From Caballeronia telluris (lineage in GTDB: Bacteria > Pseudomonadota > Gammaproteobacteria > Burkholderiales > Burkholderiaceae), in the NCBI RefSeq assembly GCF_001544495.1, contig NZ_FCNZ02000003.1, forward strand, positions 186,001-250,000: a stretch of DNA of 64,000 nucleotides, given 5' to 3'. The notes beneath the pieces are model-generated. The model was not told the DNA's origin, made no database searches, and was given only the letters and a program-made list of their open reading frames with translations. Below, one piece after another: positions 8,788-17,181 of the stretch. A program made the translations under genes and the position numbers. Positions within the stretch are counted from its first letter, which is position 1; every line of letters starts with the position of its first letter.

Positions 8788-9768
8788 ATGTCCCCAACTC
8801 CCGCCAAATCTGGCCGACCGGCCTATGATCCGCGCCGTCTGCGCGAGATTTTCGATCGCCGCGCCGGCACGTTCGACGACGTCGCGTTCCTGACGCGCGA
8901 GATCGCGCAACGCATGCGCGAGCGGCTCGACTACATCGTGGTCGCCCCGACGCGCGCGCTCGACGCCGCCTGCGGCACGGGCGCCGACCTGCCGGGATTG
9001 CGCACGCGTTTCCCCGAGGCTTCGGTGCTGGGCGTCGACATTTCATCGGCGATGCTCGTGCGCGCAAACGCCGCCGAAAGCGCCGACGCGCAAGCCGACG
9101 CGGGCTGGCGGCGCTTTCTTCCGGCCACGCTCAGCAAGGCGTTCGGCGCGCGCGGCCCGCAACTCGCGCAGGCCGACTTCTCGGCGCTGCCGTTTTCGGC
9201 GGGCGCGTTCGAACTCCTCTGGTCCAACCTCGCGCTGCACTGGCATTCGCGCCCCGATCTCGTGTTTCCTGAATGGCAGCGCGTGCTCAAGGTCAACGGC
9301 CTCCTGATGTTCAGCACCTTCGGTCCCGACACGCTGCGTGAGCTCACCCGCGCGTATCGCGAGGCGGAAGCGTCGCTCGGCATCGCACTGCAGCCGCACA
9401 CGATCGATTTCGTCGACATGCACGATCTCGGCGACATGCTGGTGGAAAGCGGCTTCGAGATTCCGGTGATGGATCAGGAGGTGTTGACGATCACGTATCG
9501 GTCGCCGGAATCGCTGTTGAACGATGTGCGGCGCTGGGGCGCCTACCCGTTCGAGCGCGCGGCAAACGAGCGCCCGACCGATGCCGAAGCCTTGCGCAGC
9601 GCGGTTCACACGGCACTCGAAGCCATCCGGCGGGACGACGGCACGATCCCTCTGACCTTCGAGGTGATCTATGGTCACGCGTGGAAGGCGGTGCCGCGCA
9701 TGACGGCGGAAGGGCACGGAATCGTGCGTCTGGAAGATATCGGACGCGGCCCGAAGAAGGATCGCTGA
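8788..9768 (+). CDS. bioC: BioC-like SAM-dependent methyltransferase
   Basis: A 326-residue class I methyltransferase. The SAM-binding motif is ALDAACGTGADL followed by VLGVDISSAML; the post-motifs are QADFSALPFS and LLWSNLALHWHSRPD. The WSNLALHW stretch is typical of malonyl-ACP O-methyltransferases (BioC), which prime biotin synthesis. Other bio genes are not nearby, and the protein is longer than E. coli BioC (251), so the exact substrate is uncertain. ATG 8788 is the first start that clears the divergent comF gene. Confidence 0.78.
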   Translation: MSPTPAKSGRPAYDPRRLREIFDRRAGTFDDVAFLTREIAQRMRERLDYIVVAPTRALDAACGTGADLPGLRTRFPEASVLGVDISSAMLVRANAAESADAQADAGWRRFLPATLSKAFGARGPQLAQADFSALPFSAGAFELLWSNLALHWHSRPDLVFPEWQRVLKVNGLLMFSTFGPDTLRELTRAYREAEASLGIALQPHTIDFVDMHDLGDMLVESGFEIPVMDQEVLTITYRSPESLLNDVRRWGAYPFERAANERPTDAEALRSAVHTALEAIRRDDGTIPLTFEVIYGHAWKAVPRMTAEGHGIVRLEDIGRGPKKDR

Positions 9769-9885
9769 CGCGGTAAAGAGGGCGTCTGTTATGTCTGAGA
9801 TTTGCGTCCGAAAAGCGCGTAAAAAGCTGCGTCAAATGGGCGCAGAAGCTTGTGGCGCTTGGCTTTGCGCTGTTCTGCCCCTTGC

Positions 9886-9914
9886 TTGTGGATGCTTCGT
9901 AACGCGCCTATAAT
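9886..9914 (+). promoter_or_regulatory. Sigma-70 promoter of the cytochrome oxidase cluster
   Basis: TTGTGG (9886-9891), a 17-base spacer and a perfect TATAAT (9909-9914). Transcription would start near 9921, about 60 bases before the DUF2244 gene and upstream of the whole cox cluster. Confidence 0.65.
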
Positions 9915-9980
9915 GCGTCAGTTTGTCGCCCGGCTGGCAATGATTTTGGTCAACATCCGAGCAGATCGACGGAGGCGGCG

Positions 9981-10457
9981 ATGGAAAGAAGCGCATTGCT
10001 GACGGACGCGGAGCCCGTCCTCAAGGAGTGGCTGATGAAGCGTAACTGCTCCGCGTCGCCGCGCCAGTTCGTGGGCTTCTTTGTCTCGCTCGCGCTCTTT
10101 TCGCTCGCTATCGCGACCTTGCTGTTATTGAATGGCGCCTGGCTGGTGCTGCCGTTCACGGGGATCGAACTGTTCGTGGTGGGCGTCGCGTTCCTGATTT
10201 ACGCGCGGCACGCAGTCGACTACGAACGCATCCGGTTGTTTCAGAACCGGCTGTTGATCGAACAGATGAATGCCGAAGAATTGACGCAGTTCGAATTCAA
10301 TCCGCGCTGGGTGCGGATCGAAACGGGCGCGGCACCGAGAGATCCGCTCAAGATCGTATCGCGCGGACAGTCGGTGCAAATCGGGCTACACCTTGCACAG
10401 CATCGTCGCCGGCAGTTCGCCGCGGAATTGCAGGCCTGGATTCGCCGCTGCGCGTGA
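9981..10457 (+). CDS. DUF2244 membrane protein preceding coxB
   Basis: A 158-residue protein with two adjacent membrane helices (about 33-53 and 56-76) and a soluble C-terminal part. The pattern ARHAVDYERIRL and the conserved NPRWVRIE segment place it in the DUF2244 family, which is regularly found next to aa3 oxidase genes in beta- and alpha-proteobacteria. A role in oxidase assembly is guilt by association only. The ATG at 9981 follows GGAGGCGGCG. Confidence 0.85.
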   Translation: MERSALLTDAEPVLKEWLMKRNCSASPRQFVGFFVSLALFSLAIATLLLLNGAWLVLPFTGIELFVVGVAFLIYARHAVDYERIRLFQNRLLIEQMNAEELTQFEFNPRWVRIETGAAPRDPLKIVSRGQSVQIGLHLAQHRRRQFAAELQAWIRRCA

Positions 10458-10558
10458 AAAGCGCGCCGGACGAAAAACGGGCGCAAAAGCAGCGCGTAAC
10501 GCGCGACCGATGCACACGGGGGTCGAGGGTTTGAATGGAAATTTTGGGTAAGGATGCT

Positions 10559-12172
10559 ATGAAAACAATCAAGCGAGCCCTCTCGGGCGTGCTGGCGGCA
10601 GGCGCAATGCTCGCAGCCGGCACGGCCCTGGCGGTCACCGACGCTCCTGGCGGTCCTCGTGTCAACGAGCTCAACTTCCAGCAGCCCGCGACGAAAATCG
10701 CCGAGGAGCTCTTTGGCCTCCATACGTTCATGCTGATCATCTGCGGGGTGATCTTCCTCGGTGTGTTCGGCGTGATGTTCTATTCAATGGTCGTGCACCG
10801 GAAGTCGCGCGGCCACAAGGCGGCCAACTTCCACGAAAGCACCACCGTCGAAATCATCTGGACGATCGCGCCGTTCGTCATCGTCGTGCTGATGGCACTG
10901 CCGGCCACCAAGGCCGTCGTCGCGATGAAGGACACGACCAACGCCGATCTCACCGTGAAGGTCACGGGTTATCAGTGGAAGTGGGCGTACGACTACGTGA
11001 AGGGTCCGGGCGAGGGCATCAACTTCTTCTCGACGCTCTCCACGCCGCGCAGCGAGACCAACGGCCAGACGCCGATCTCGAATCTTTATCTGCAGGAAGT
11101 CGACAACCCGCTCGTGGTGCCGGTCAACAAGAAGATCCGCATCATCACCACCGCGAACGACGTCGTGCACTCGTGGTACGTGCCGGCGTTCGGCGTGAAG
11201 CAGGATGCGATTCCCGGCTTCGTGCGCGACACGTGGTTCAAGGCGGAGAAAGTCGGCACGTTCCGCGGCTTCTGTACCGAACTGTGCGGCAAGGAACATG
11301 CGTACATGCCGGTCGTCGTCGAAGTGCTGTCGGACGACGACTACGCGAATTGGGTCGACAACCAGAAGAAGAAGCTGGCCGCCGCCGCGGACGATCCGAA
11401 CAAAACCTACACGATGGACGAGCTCAAGGCGCGCGGCGAGAAGGTCTACGCGTCGAACTGCGCGGTCTGCCACCAGCCGAACGGCAAGGGCGCAGGCGCA
11501 TTCCCGGCGCTCGACGGCAGCAAGATCGCCAACGGTCCGATCGCCGAGCACGTGAACATCGTGCTGCACGGCAAGGCCGCGATGCCGCCGTGGGGCACGG
11601 CGCTCAGCGACGTCGAGATCGCCTCGGTCGTCACGTTCGAGCGCAATTCGTGGGGCAATCACACCACCGACATCCTTCAGCCGAAGCAGGTCGCGGACGC
11701 GCGCAACGGCAATATGCCGGAAGGCGGCAACCATCTCGCGGCAGCGGGCGCGGCGGATGCTGCAGCATCGGCACCGGCAGCACCGGCAGCCGAAGCGTCG
11801 GGCGCATCGGCCGCTGAAAGCGCGAGCGCGCCGGCCGCCGAAGCGACGCAGGCCGCAGGCCTGCCCGCGAGCGTCTATTTCGAAACCGGCAAGAGCACGC
11901 TCCCGGCCGACGCGGCCGTCGCCGTGCAAGCCGCAGCGGCTTACGCGAAGGCGCATCCTGAGGCGAAGCTGGCGCTGTCGGGCTTCACCGACGCCACCGG
12001 TTCCGCCGGCAAGAACGCCGAACTTGCCAAGACGCGCGCGCAAGCCGTGCGCGACGCGCTGAAGGCAGCGGGCGTCGCCGAAGATCGCATCGTCTTGAAG
12101 AAGCCGGAAACCATCACGGGCGGTACGGATGCGAAGGAAGCCCGTCGCGTAGAGATCAGTCCGGCTGCTTGA
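10559..12172 (+). CDS. coxB: Cytochrome c oxidase subunit II with fused cytochrome c and OmpA-like domains
   Basis: Electron-entry subunit of aa3 oxidase, 537 residues, far longer than a plain subunit II. Order: signal peptide (1-25), two membrane helices (about 55-79 and 98-118), a CuA cupredoxin domain with His204, Cys239, Glu241, Cys243, His247 and Met250, then a cytochrome c domain with CAVCH (301-305) and a likely axial Met342. An Ala/Ser/Pro linker (about 395-434) follows, then an OmpA-type domain (435-537) with the DAP-binding pair Asp478 and Arg493. ATG 10559 follows AAGGA; an in-frame ATG at 10535 is possible. The OmpA fusion suggests attachment to peptidoglycan (inference). Confidence 0.95.
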   Translation: MKTIKRALSGVLAAGAMLAAGTALAVTDAPGGPRVNELNFQQPATKIAEELFGLHTFMLIICGVIFLGVFGVMFYSMVVHRKSRGHKAANFHESTTVEIIWTIAPFVIVVLMALPATKAVVAMKDTTNADLTVKVTGYQWKWAYDYVKGPGEGINFFSTLSTPRSETNGQTPISNLYLQEVDNPLVVPVNKKIRIITTANDVVHSWYVPAFGVKQDAIPGFVRDTWFKAEKVGTFRGFCTELCGKEHAYMPVVVEVLSDDDYANWVDNQKKKLAAAADDPNKTYTMDELKARGEKVYASNCAVCHQPNGKGAGAFPALDGSKIANGPIAEHVNIVLHGKAAMPPWGTALSDVEIASVVTFERNSWGNHTTDILQPKQVADARNGNMPEGGNHLAAAGAADAAASAPAAPAAEASGASAAESASAPAAEATQAAGLPASVYFETGKSTLPADAAVAVQAAAAYAKAHPEAKLALSGFTDATGSAGKNAELAKTRAQAVRDALKAAGVAEDRIVLKKPETITGGTDAKEARRVEISPAA

Positions 12173-12245
12173 CGTGTCGCGCCCGAGCCAGGATGGCGCG
12201 GGCGACATCCGTCAAGTGCCGCAGTATTCGCTTTAGGAGATTGTC

Positions 12246-13856
12246 ATGTCTAGCATCGGACACGATGTAGCCGCGGGTCACGACCACGCGCACGATCATG
12301 CGCATGAAACGCCTCACGGCTGGCGCCGGTGGCTGTTCGCCACCAACCACAAGGACATCGGTACGTTGTACCTGCTGTTCTCGTTCATCATGTTCCTCTC
12401 GGGGGGCGTGATGGCGCTGATGATCCGCGCCGAGCTTTTCGAGCCCGGGCTGCAGATCATGCGCCCCGAGTTCTTCAACCAGTTGACCACCATGCACGGC
12501 CTCATCATGGTGTTCGGTGCGATCATGCCGGCGTTCGTCGGCTTCGCGAACTGGATGATCCCGCTGCAGATCGGCGCGTCCGACATGGCGTTTGCGCGGA
12601 TGAACAACTTCAGCTTCTGGCTGCTGCCGGTCGCGGCCGTGCTGCTGGTCGGTTCGTTCTTCACGCCGGGCGGCGCGACCGCCGCGGGCTGGACGCTCTA
12701 CGCACCGCTCTCCACGCAGATGGGTCCGGGCATGGACTTCGCGATTTTCGCGGTCCACTTGATGGGCGCGTCGTCGATCATGGGCGGCATCAACATCGTC
12801 GTGACGATCCTGAACATGCGCGCGCCTGGCATGACGCTCATGAAGATGCCGATGTTCGCGTGGACGTGGCTCATCACGGCGTACCTGCTGATCGCGGTGA
12901 TGCCGGTTCTGGCGGGCGCGATCACGATGGTGCTGTTCGACCGCCACTTCGGCACGTCGTTCTTCAACGCGGCGGGCGGCGGCGATCCGGTGATGTACCA
13001 GCACATCTTCTGGTTCTTCGGTCACCCCGAGGTGTACATCATGATCTTGCCGGCGTTCGGGATCGTGTCGCAGGTGATTCCGGCGTTCTCGCGCAAGCCG
13101 CTCTTCGGCTATAGCTCGATGGTGTACGCAACGGCATCGATCGCGATTCTCTCGTTCATGGTCTGGGCGCACCACATGTTCGCCACCGGCATGCCGGTGA
13201 CGGGCCAGCTTTTCTTCATGTACGCGACGATGCTGATCGCCGTGCCGACGGGCGTGAAGGTCTTCAACTGGGTCGCGACGATGTGGCGCGGTTCGCTCAC
13301 GTTCGAAACGCCGATGATCTTCGCGATCGGCTTCCTGTTCGTGTTCACGATGGGCGGCTTCACGGGCCTGATCCTGTCGATGGCGCCGCTCGACATCCAG
13401 ATGCACGGTACCTACTACGTGGTGGCGCACTTCCACTACGTGCTGGTGGCGGGGTCGCTCTTCGCGCTCTTCTCCGGCTGGTACTACTGGGCGCCGAAGT
13501 GGACGGGCTGGATGTACAACGAAACGCGCGGCAAGATCCACTTCTGGGCGTCGATGATCTTCTTCAACATCACGTTCTTCCCGATGCACTTCCTGGGCCT
13601 CGCGGGCATGCCGCGTCGCTACGCCGACTACCCGGCGCAGTTCACCGACTTCAATCAGGTCGCGACGATCGGCGCATTCGGTTTCGGTCTCGCGCAGGTG
13701 TACTTCCTGTTCGCGGTCGCGCTGCCGGCGTATCGCGGCGGCGGCGAACTCGAGAAGGCCGGCGACAAGCCGTGGGATGGCGCGGAAGGCCTCGAATGGA
13801 CCGTGCCGAGCCCGGCGCCGTTCCATACGTTCGAAAATCCGCCGACCGTCGAATAA
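12246..13856 (+). CDS. coxA: Cytochrome c oxidase subunit I
   Basis: Catalytic subunit (536 residues, about 12 helices) that reduces O2 at heme a3-CuB and pumps protons. The metal ligands sit in HGLIMVFG (heme a), GHPEVYIMILP (CuB His cross-linked to Tyr), AHHMF (CuB) and HFHYVLVAG (heme a3 and heme a). The GHPEVY helix marks the A-type, proton-pumping family. A His-rich N-terminus (HDHAHDHAHETPHG) precedes the first helix. Preceded by AGGAGATTGTC. It lies 73 bases after coxB. Confidence 0.98.
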   Translation: MSSIGHDVAAGHDHAHDHAHETPHGWRRWLFATNHKDIGTLYLLFSFIMFLSGGVMALMIRAELFEPGLQIMRPEFFNQLTTMHGLIMVFGAIMPAFVGFANWMIPLQIGASDMAFARMNNFSFWLLPVAAVLLVGSFFTPGGATAAGWTLYAPLSTQMGPGMDFAIFAVHLMGASSIMGGINIVVTILNMRAPGMTLMKMPMFAWTWLITAYLLIAVMPVLAGAITMVLFDRHFGTSFFNAAGGGDPVMYQHIFWFFGHPEVYIMILPAFGIVSQVIPAFSRKPLFGYSSMVYATASIAILSFMVWAHHMFATGMPVTGQLFFMYATMLIAVPTGVKVFNWVATMWRGSLTFETPMIFAIGFLFVFTMGGFTGLILSMAPLDIQMHGTYYVVAHFHYVLVAGSLFALFSGWYYWAPKWTGWMYNETRGKIHFWASMIFFNITFFPMHFLGLAGMPRRYADYPAQFTDFNQVATIGAFGFGLAQVYFLFAVALPAYRGGGELEKAGDKPWDGAEGLEWTVPSPAPFHTFENPPTVE

Positions 13857-13870
13857 GACGCACGCAATGC

Positions 13871-13896
13871 GGCGAGGCTCCGGCCGGAGCCTCGCC
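13871..13896. repeat. Perfect 26-bp palindrome between coxA and the small assembly gene
   Basis: GGCGAGGCTCCGG is followed directly by its exact reverse complement. As RNA it can form a stem of about 11 bp with a tiny loop. There is no following T-run, so it looks more like a processing or stability hairpin than a terminator; it may set coxA mRNA apart from downstream messages. Confidence 0.7.
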
Positions 13897-13929
13897 AGGC
13901 AGGTCCTAATGGAACAAGAAGTTCGCAGC

Positions 13930-14070
13930 ATGACCCGGAATCCACAGGAAAGACGATCGCCCGAGCAGATTCGCGCGGGCAACAAGCGGCTCGGCCTGAT
14001 CCTGCTCGCCATCGTCGCCGTCTTTTTTATGGCAGCCGTCGTCAATCAGTTCCTGCTGTCCAGAGGGTGA
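13930..14070 (+). CDS. Cytochrome oxidase small assembly protein
   Basis: A 46-residue single-helix membrane protein. A charged N-terminus (TRNPQERRSPEQIRAGNKR) precedes one hydrophobic helix (about 21-40). This type is regularly found between coxA and ctaG in Burkholderiales. An upstream ATG at 13909 would add seven residues and has an AGGCAGG ahead of it. Either start keeps the helix. It ends within a few bases of ctaG. Confidence 0.8.
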   Translation: MTRNPQERRSPEQIRAGNKRLGLILLAIVAVFFMAAVVNQFLLSRG

Positions 14071-14078
14071 GAAACGAC

Positions 14079-14657
14079 GTGTCCAGTCCGCACGAAGTAC
14101 ACACAGACCGCGCGTTCAACCGCTCGATGCTCGTCAAGCTCGTCGTCGTGGCGGGGCTGATGTTCGGTTTCGGATTTGCCCTGGTGCCGATGTATCGCGC
14201 GATCTGCTCGATTACCGGCATCAACAACCTCGTGCAGCGCGATGTCGGCGCGCGCGAGGCGAAGAATACGCAGGTCGACGCGAGCCGCACGATTTCGATC
14301 GAACTCGACGCCAACGCGCGCGGCCCGCTGCAGTTCAAGCCGGAGCAGAACAGTCTCGACGTGCACCCCGGCGAAGTGATGACGGTGATGTACCAGGTGA
14401 CCAACGAGCAGGGGCGCACGGTTCAGGCGCAGGCCATTCCGAGCTACGCCCCGAAAGAGGCCACCGAGTACTTCAAGAAGATCGAATGTTTTTGCTTTAC
14501 GCAGCAGACGCTCGCCGCCAATGAGACGAAGCGCATGCCGGTGGTGTTCGTCGTCGATCCGAAGCTGCCGAAGGATGTGAAGACGATCACGCTGTCATAC
14601 ACGTTCTTCGAACTCACGGCGCCGAAGTCGGTCGCGAAGAGCGGCGGCGGGACTTGA
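14079..14657 (+). CDS. ctaG: Cytochrome c oxidase assembly protein CtaG (Cox11 family)
   Basis: A periplasm-facing copper chaperone that inserts CuB into subunit I. It has about 192 residues, one N-terminal membrane helix (GLMFGFGFALVPMYRAIC), and the copper-binding CFCF followed by TQQTL in the soluble domain. The GTG at 14079 has GGTGAG at good distance. Another GTG at 14067 would overlap the previous stop by four bases and add four residues. Confidence 0.95.
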   Translation: MSSPHEVHTDRAFNRSMLVKLVVVAGLMFGFGFALVPMYRAICSITGINNLVQRDVGAREAKNTQVDASRTISIELDANARGPLQFKPEQNSLDVHPGEVMTVMYQVTNEQGRTVQAQAIPSYAPKEATEYFKKIECFCFTQQTLAANETKRMPVVFVVDPKLPKDVKTITLSYTFFELTAPKSVAKSGGGT

Positions 14658-14686
14658 ACCCGATGCCGGACGGCAAGGAAAGAACG

Positions 14687-14905
14687 ATGGTCGAAGCAGA
14701 CAAGCCGGGCAAGCCCGCACAGAAGACGAGCCTCCTGAGGCTCGTGAAAGCGGTGTTCTGGTCGTTTTTCGGCGTGCGCCGCAAGGCCGACCTGGAAAGC
14801 GACGCCGCCCAGTTGAACCCGTTGCACCTGATCGCGGCGGGTGTGATCGGCGCGGCGCTGTTCATCGTCGTGCTGCTGCTGGTCGTGCGGGCGGTAGTCG
14901 GATAA
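14687..14905 (+). CDS. DUF2970 small membrane protein
   Basis: A 72-residue protein with a hydrophobic C-terminal helix (about 47-71). It matches the DUF2970 pattern: LLRLVKAVFWSFFGVRRKADLE, then LNPLHLIAAGVIGAALF. It is found between ctaG and coxC in many Burkholderiales; function unknown. ATG 14687 is chosen because AAGGAA lies 6 bases upstream; a TTG at 14654 in the same frame is less likely. Confidence 0.82.
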   Translation: MVEADKPGKPAQKTSLLRLVKAVFWSFFGVRRKADLESDAAQLNPLHLIAAGVIGAALFIVVLLLVVRAVVG

Positions 14906-15001
14906 CGAATCGAGGGGCCGGGCCGGCGTGGTGTGGATGATGCGACGCGCCGCCCCGAGTCGAAAGAAAACAAGCAACTGGATCGAAGTGGAGAATCAAA
15001 A

Positions 15002-15859
15002 ATGAGCGGTCAAAACGATAGCCCGTACTATTTCGTGCCGCACCCGTCACGGCATCCGATCATGGCGGCCACCGGTCTCCTGGTGGCGCTCGGATCGCTG
15101 GCGTCGTGGGTCAACGGTCATACCTGGGCGCCGTTCACGACGCTGCTCGGCGTGCTGTTCGTGCTGTTCGTGCTCTGGCACTGGTTCGGCGACGCCATCT
15201 CGGAATCCGAGGGCGGCATGTACGGCAAGCGCGTCGACACGTCGTATCGCTGGAGCATGAGCTGGTTCATCTTCTCCGAAGTCATGTTCTTCGCCGCGTT
15301 TTTCGGGGCATTGTTCTACGCGCGCGCGATTGCGATGCACGAGCTGGCGAGCCTCGATTACAAGCTGATCTGGCCGGATTTCACCGCAGTGTGGCCGAAT
15401 AACGGGCCGGCGGCGCTGGTCGGACATTTCCGCTCGATGACGCCGTGGCCGCTCCCGACCATCAACACCGCGCTCCTGCTGAGTTCCGGCGCAACGCTGA
15501 CGGTCGCTCACCACGCGCTGCGCGAGGACCATCGCAGGAAGGCGATCATCTGGCTCGGCGCAACGGTGCTGCTCGGTCTGATCTTCCTGTTCTGCCAGGG
15601 CTACGAGTATTTCCACGCTTACAACGAACTGAACCTGACGCTCGCATCGGGCGTGTACGGCTCGACCTTCTTCCTGCTGACGGGCTTCCACGGATTTCAC
15701 GTGTTCCTCGGCGGCACGATGCTGGCGGTGGTCATGGTGCGGCTGATCCGCGGCCACTTCACGGCGGAGCATCATTTCGCGTTCGAAGGCGCCGCATGGT
15801 ACTGGCACTTCGTCGACGTCGTGTGGCTGGGGCTGTACATCGTCGTGTACTGGCTGTAA
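15002..15859 (+). CDS. coxC: Cytochrome c oxidase subunit III
   Basis: A 285-residue, seven-helix subunit that stabilises the catalytic core of aa3 oxidase. Family signatures include SWFIFSEVMFFAAFFGALFY and the C-terminal YWHFVDVVWLGLYIVVYW. The N-terminus YYFVPHPSRHPI is typical. ATG 15002 is preceded by GTGGAG; the frame is open upstream but lacks similarity there. It closes the structural part of the cox operon and is followed by a terminator. Confidence 0.97.
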   Translation: MSGQNDSPYYFVPHPSRHPIMAATGLLVALGSLASWVNGHTWAPFTTLLGVLFVLFVLWHWFGDAISESEGGMYGKRVDTSYRWSMSWFIFSEVMFFAAFFGALFYARAIAMHELASLDYKLIWPDFTAVWPNNGPAALVGHFRSMTPWPLPTINTALLLSSGATLTVAHHALREDHRRKAIIWLGATVLLGLIFLFCQGYEYFHAYNELNLTLASGVYGSTFFLLTGFHGFHVFLGGTMLAVVMVRLIRGHFTAEHHFAFEGAAWYWHFVDVVWLGLYIVVYWL

Positions 15860-15930
15860 CGGTTGTCGCAGCACGGACGGCGGCGCGCGACGCGCCGTCC
15901 GCAACGTTCAGTCGCACAGCACTGCTTGAG

Positions 15931-15962
15931 CGCCGCCCTCGACCTTTCCCGGGCGGCGTTTT
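15931..15962 (+). terminator. Terminator after coxC
   Basis: CGCCGCCC and GGGCGGCG form an 8-bp stem with a 12-base loop, followed by TTTT. An additional GC hairpin (about 15874-15901) lies just before it without a T-run. Confidence 0.75.
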
Positions 15963-16071
15963 GCTTTCTGGACTGCGGGAGATTTTCAGCGTGAATGACC
16001 GCGCTGATATGTCGCGCCGGCGGCGCCCGGCGCATGCTAAAAACGGTGCCCCGGCGAACCTTCGCGGCGGT

Positions 16072-16281
16072 TTAGCGTCCGAGCGGAATGCCGGTCGACT
16101 GAATCCAGCCCATCCAGTGCGCGAACAGGATGAAAAGGAACAGCGAGATGGACAGCCCGACGCGCATGGCAAGCGACCACACCATCCGCTTGGTTTTGCC
16201 CCGGTCCGTCATCATGAAGTACAGCGCCGAGCCGAGGCTGCCGATGATAAGGATGAATGCGATGGCAACGATGATGTGCAT
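16072..16281 (-). CDS. Twin transmembrane protein (DUF2909)
   Basis: A 69-residue protein with two membrane helices (about 3-23 and 37-60) separated by a short basic loop (TDRGKTKRMVW). This matches the small DUF2909 twin-helix family that sits beside surf1/cox genes in beta-proteobacteria, in opposite orientation. Its function is unknown; a link to oxidase assembly is only contextual. Divergent from surf1 with 90 bases between starts. Confidence 0.82.
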   Translation of the reverse strand: MHIIVAIAFILIIGSLGSALYFMMTDRGKTKRMVWSLAMRVGLSISLFLFILFAHWMGWIQSTGIPLGR

Positions 16282-16371
16282 GAAACCAGCCAGCGATTGG
16301 CATGAGAAGTTGAATCAATCGATTATCGCATCGCATGGATCGTGCCGCGTCGCACGGGACGGATCGCGGGT

Positions 16372-17112
16372 ATGAAGATTCGCTTCTGGCCGGCGTTCTT
16401 GATCCTGATCGTCGTCGCGGTGACGGTGAAGCTCGGGTTCTGGCAGCGCGATCGCGCGCATCAGAAGGAAGCGCTCAACGCGCGGATCGTCGCGTTCGAA
16501 AACGCGCCCGCAGAGCGCGTCGGCGTGATGCCGATCCCGCTGAAGGACATCGAGTTTCATCGCGTGCTGGCGCGAGGCGAATTTTTGCCGGAGCAGGTCG
16601 TTTATCTCGATAATCGGCCTTATAACGACCAGCCGGGTTTTTATGTCGTGATGCCGTTTAAACTCGACGGAGGCGGCTACGTCCTGGTCAATCGCGGCTG
16701 GTTGCCGCGTAATCTCGCCGATCGCACGGGCATCGAGCCTTACGAGACGCCGAAAGGCGAGGTCGAGATCGAAGGCATTGCGCGTTCGAATGCGTCGCAG
16801 GCGTTCGAACTGGGGCGGGGCGGGTCGGCGGCGCGTCAAAAGATTCGTCAGAATCTCGATATCGCCGCCTACGCCAGCGAGACCGGTCTGCCGCTGCAGC
16901 CGTTCGTGATCCAGCAACTGAACAACACCGGCGACAAGCTCGTGCGAGACTGGCCGGCACCGACGCTCGGCGTCGAACGCAACTATGGCTATATGTTGCA
17001 GTGGTGGGGCATGGCGGCGGCGGCGATCGGTTTCGGTCTCTACGCCGCGCGTCGCGCCGCGAAAAAGAGCGACTCCGCCGACGAAGCGGACAATCACGCC
17101 AGCCACGCCTAA
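16372..17112 (+). CDS. SURF1-family cytochrome oxidase biogenesis protein
   Basis: A 246-residue inner-membrane protein with one helix at each end (about 5-20 and 206-224) and a large periplasmic loop. The GFWQRDRAHQKEAL start, the LDNRPYNDQPGFYVVMPFKL region, VNRGWLPR and the final GYMLQWWGMAAAAIGFG are SURF1 hallmarks. SURF1 helps insert heme a into subunit I. ATG 16372 gives the canonical N-terminus MKIRFWPAF. Confidence 0.93.
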   Translation: MKIRFWPAFLILIVVAVTVKLGFWQRDRAHQKEALNARIVAFENAPAERVGVMPIPLKDIEFHRVLARGEFLPEQVVYLDNRPYNDQPGFYVVMPFKLDGGGYVLVNRGWLPRNLADRTGIEPYETPKGEVEIEGIARSNASQAFELGRGGSAARQKIRQNLDIAAYASETGLPLQPFVIQQLNNTGDKLVRDWPAPTLGVERNYGYMLQWWGMAAAAIGFGLYAARRAAKKSDSADEADNHASHA

Positions 17113-17181
17113 GCTTGAATCCAGTCGGCGCGCGGATTGAACCGGCGCGCTGCGTAATCGAATAGAGGCCCTGTTTTGTCG

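Noticed and set aside
12156..14045. A 629-codon frame antisense to coxA
   Set aside because: Extremely Arg/His/Glu-rich and fully covered by conserved genes on the other strand.
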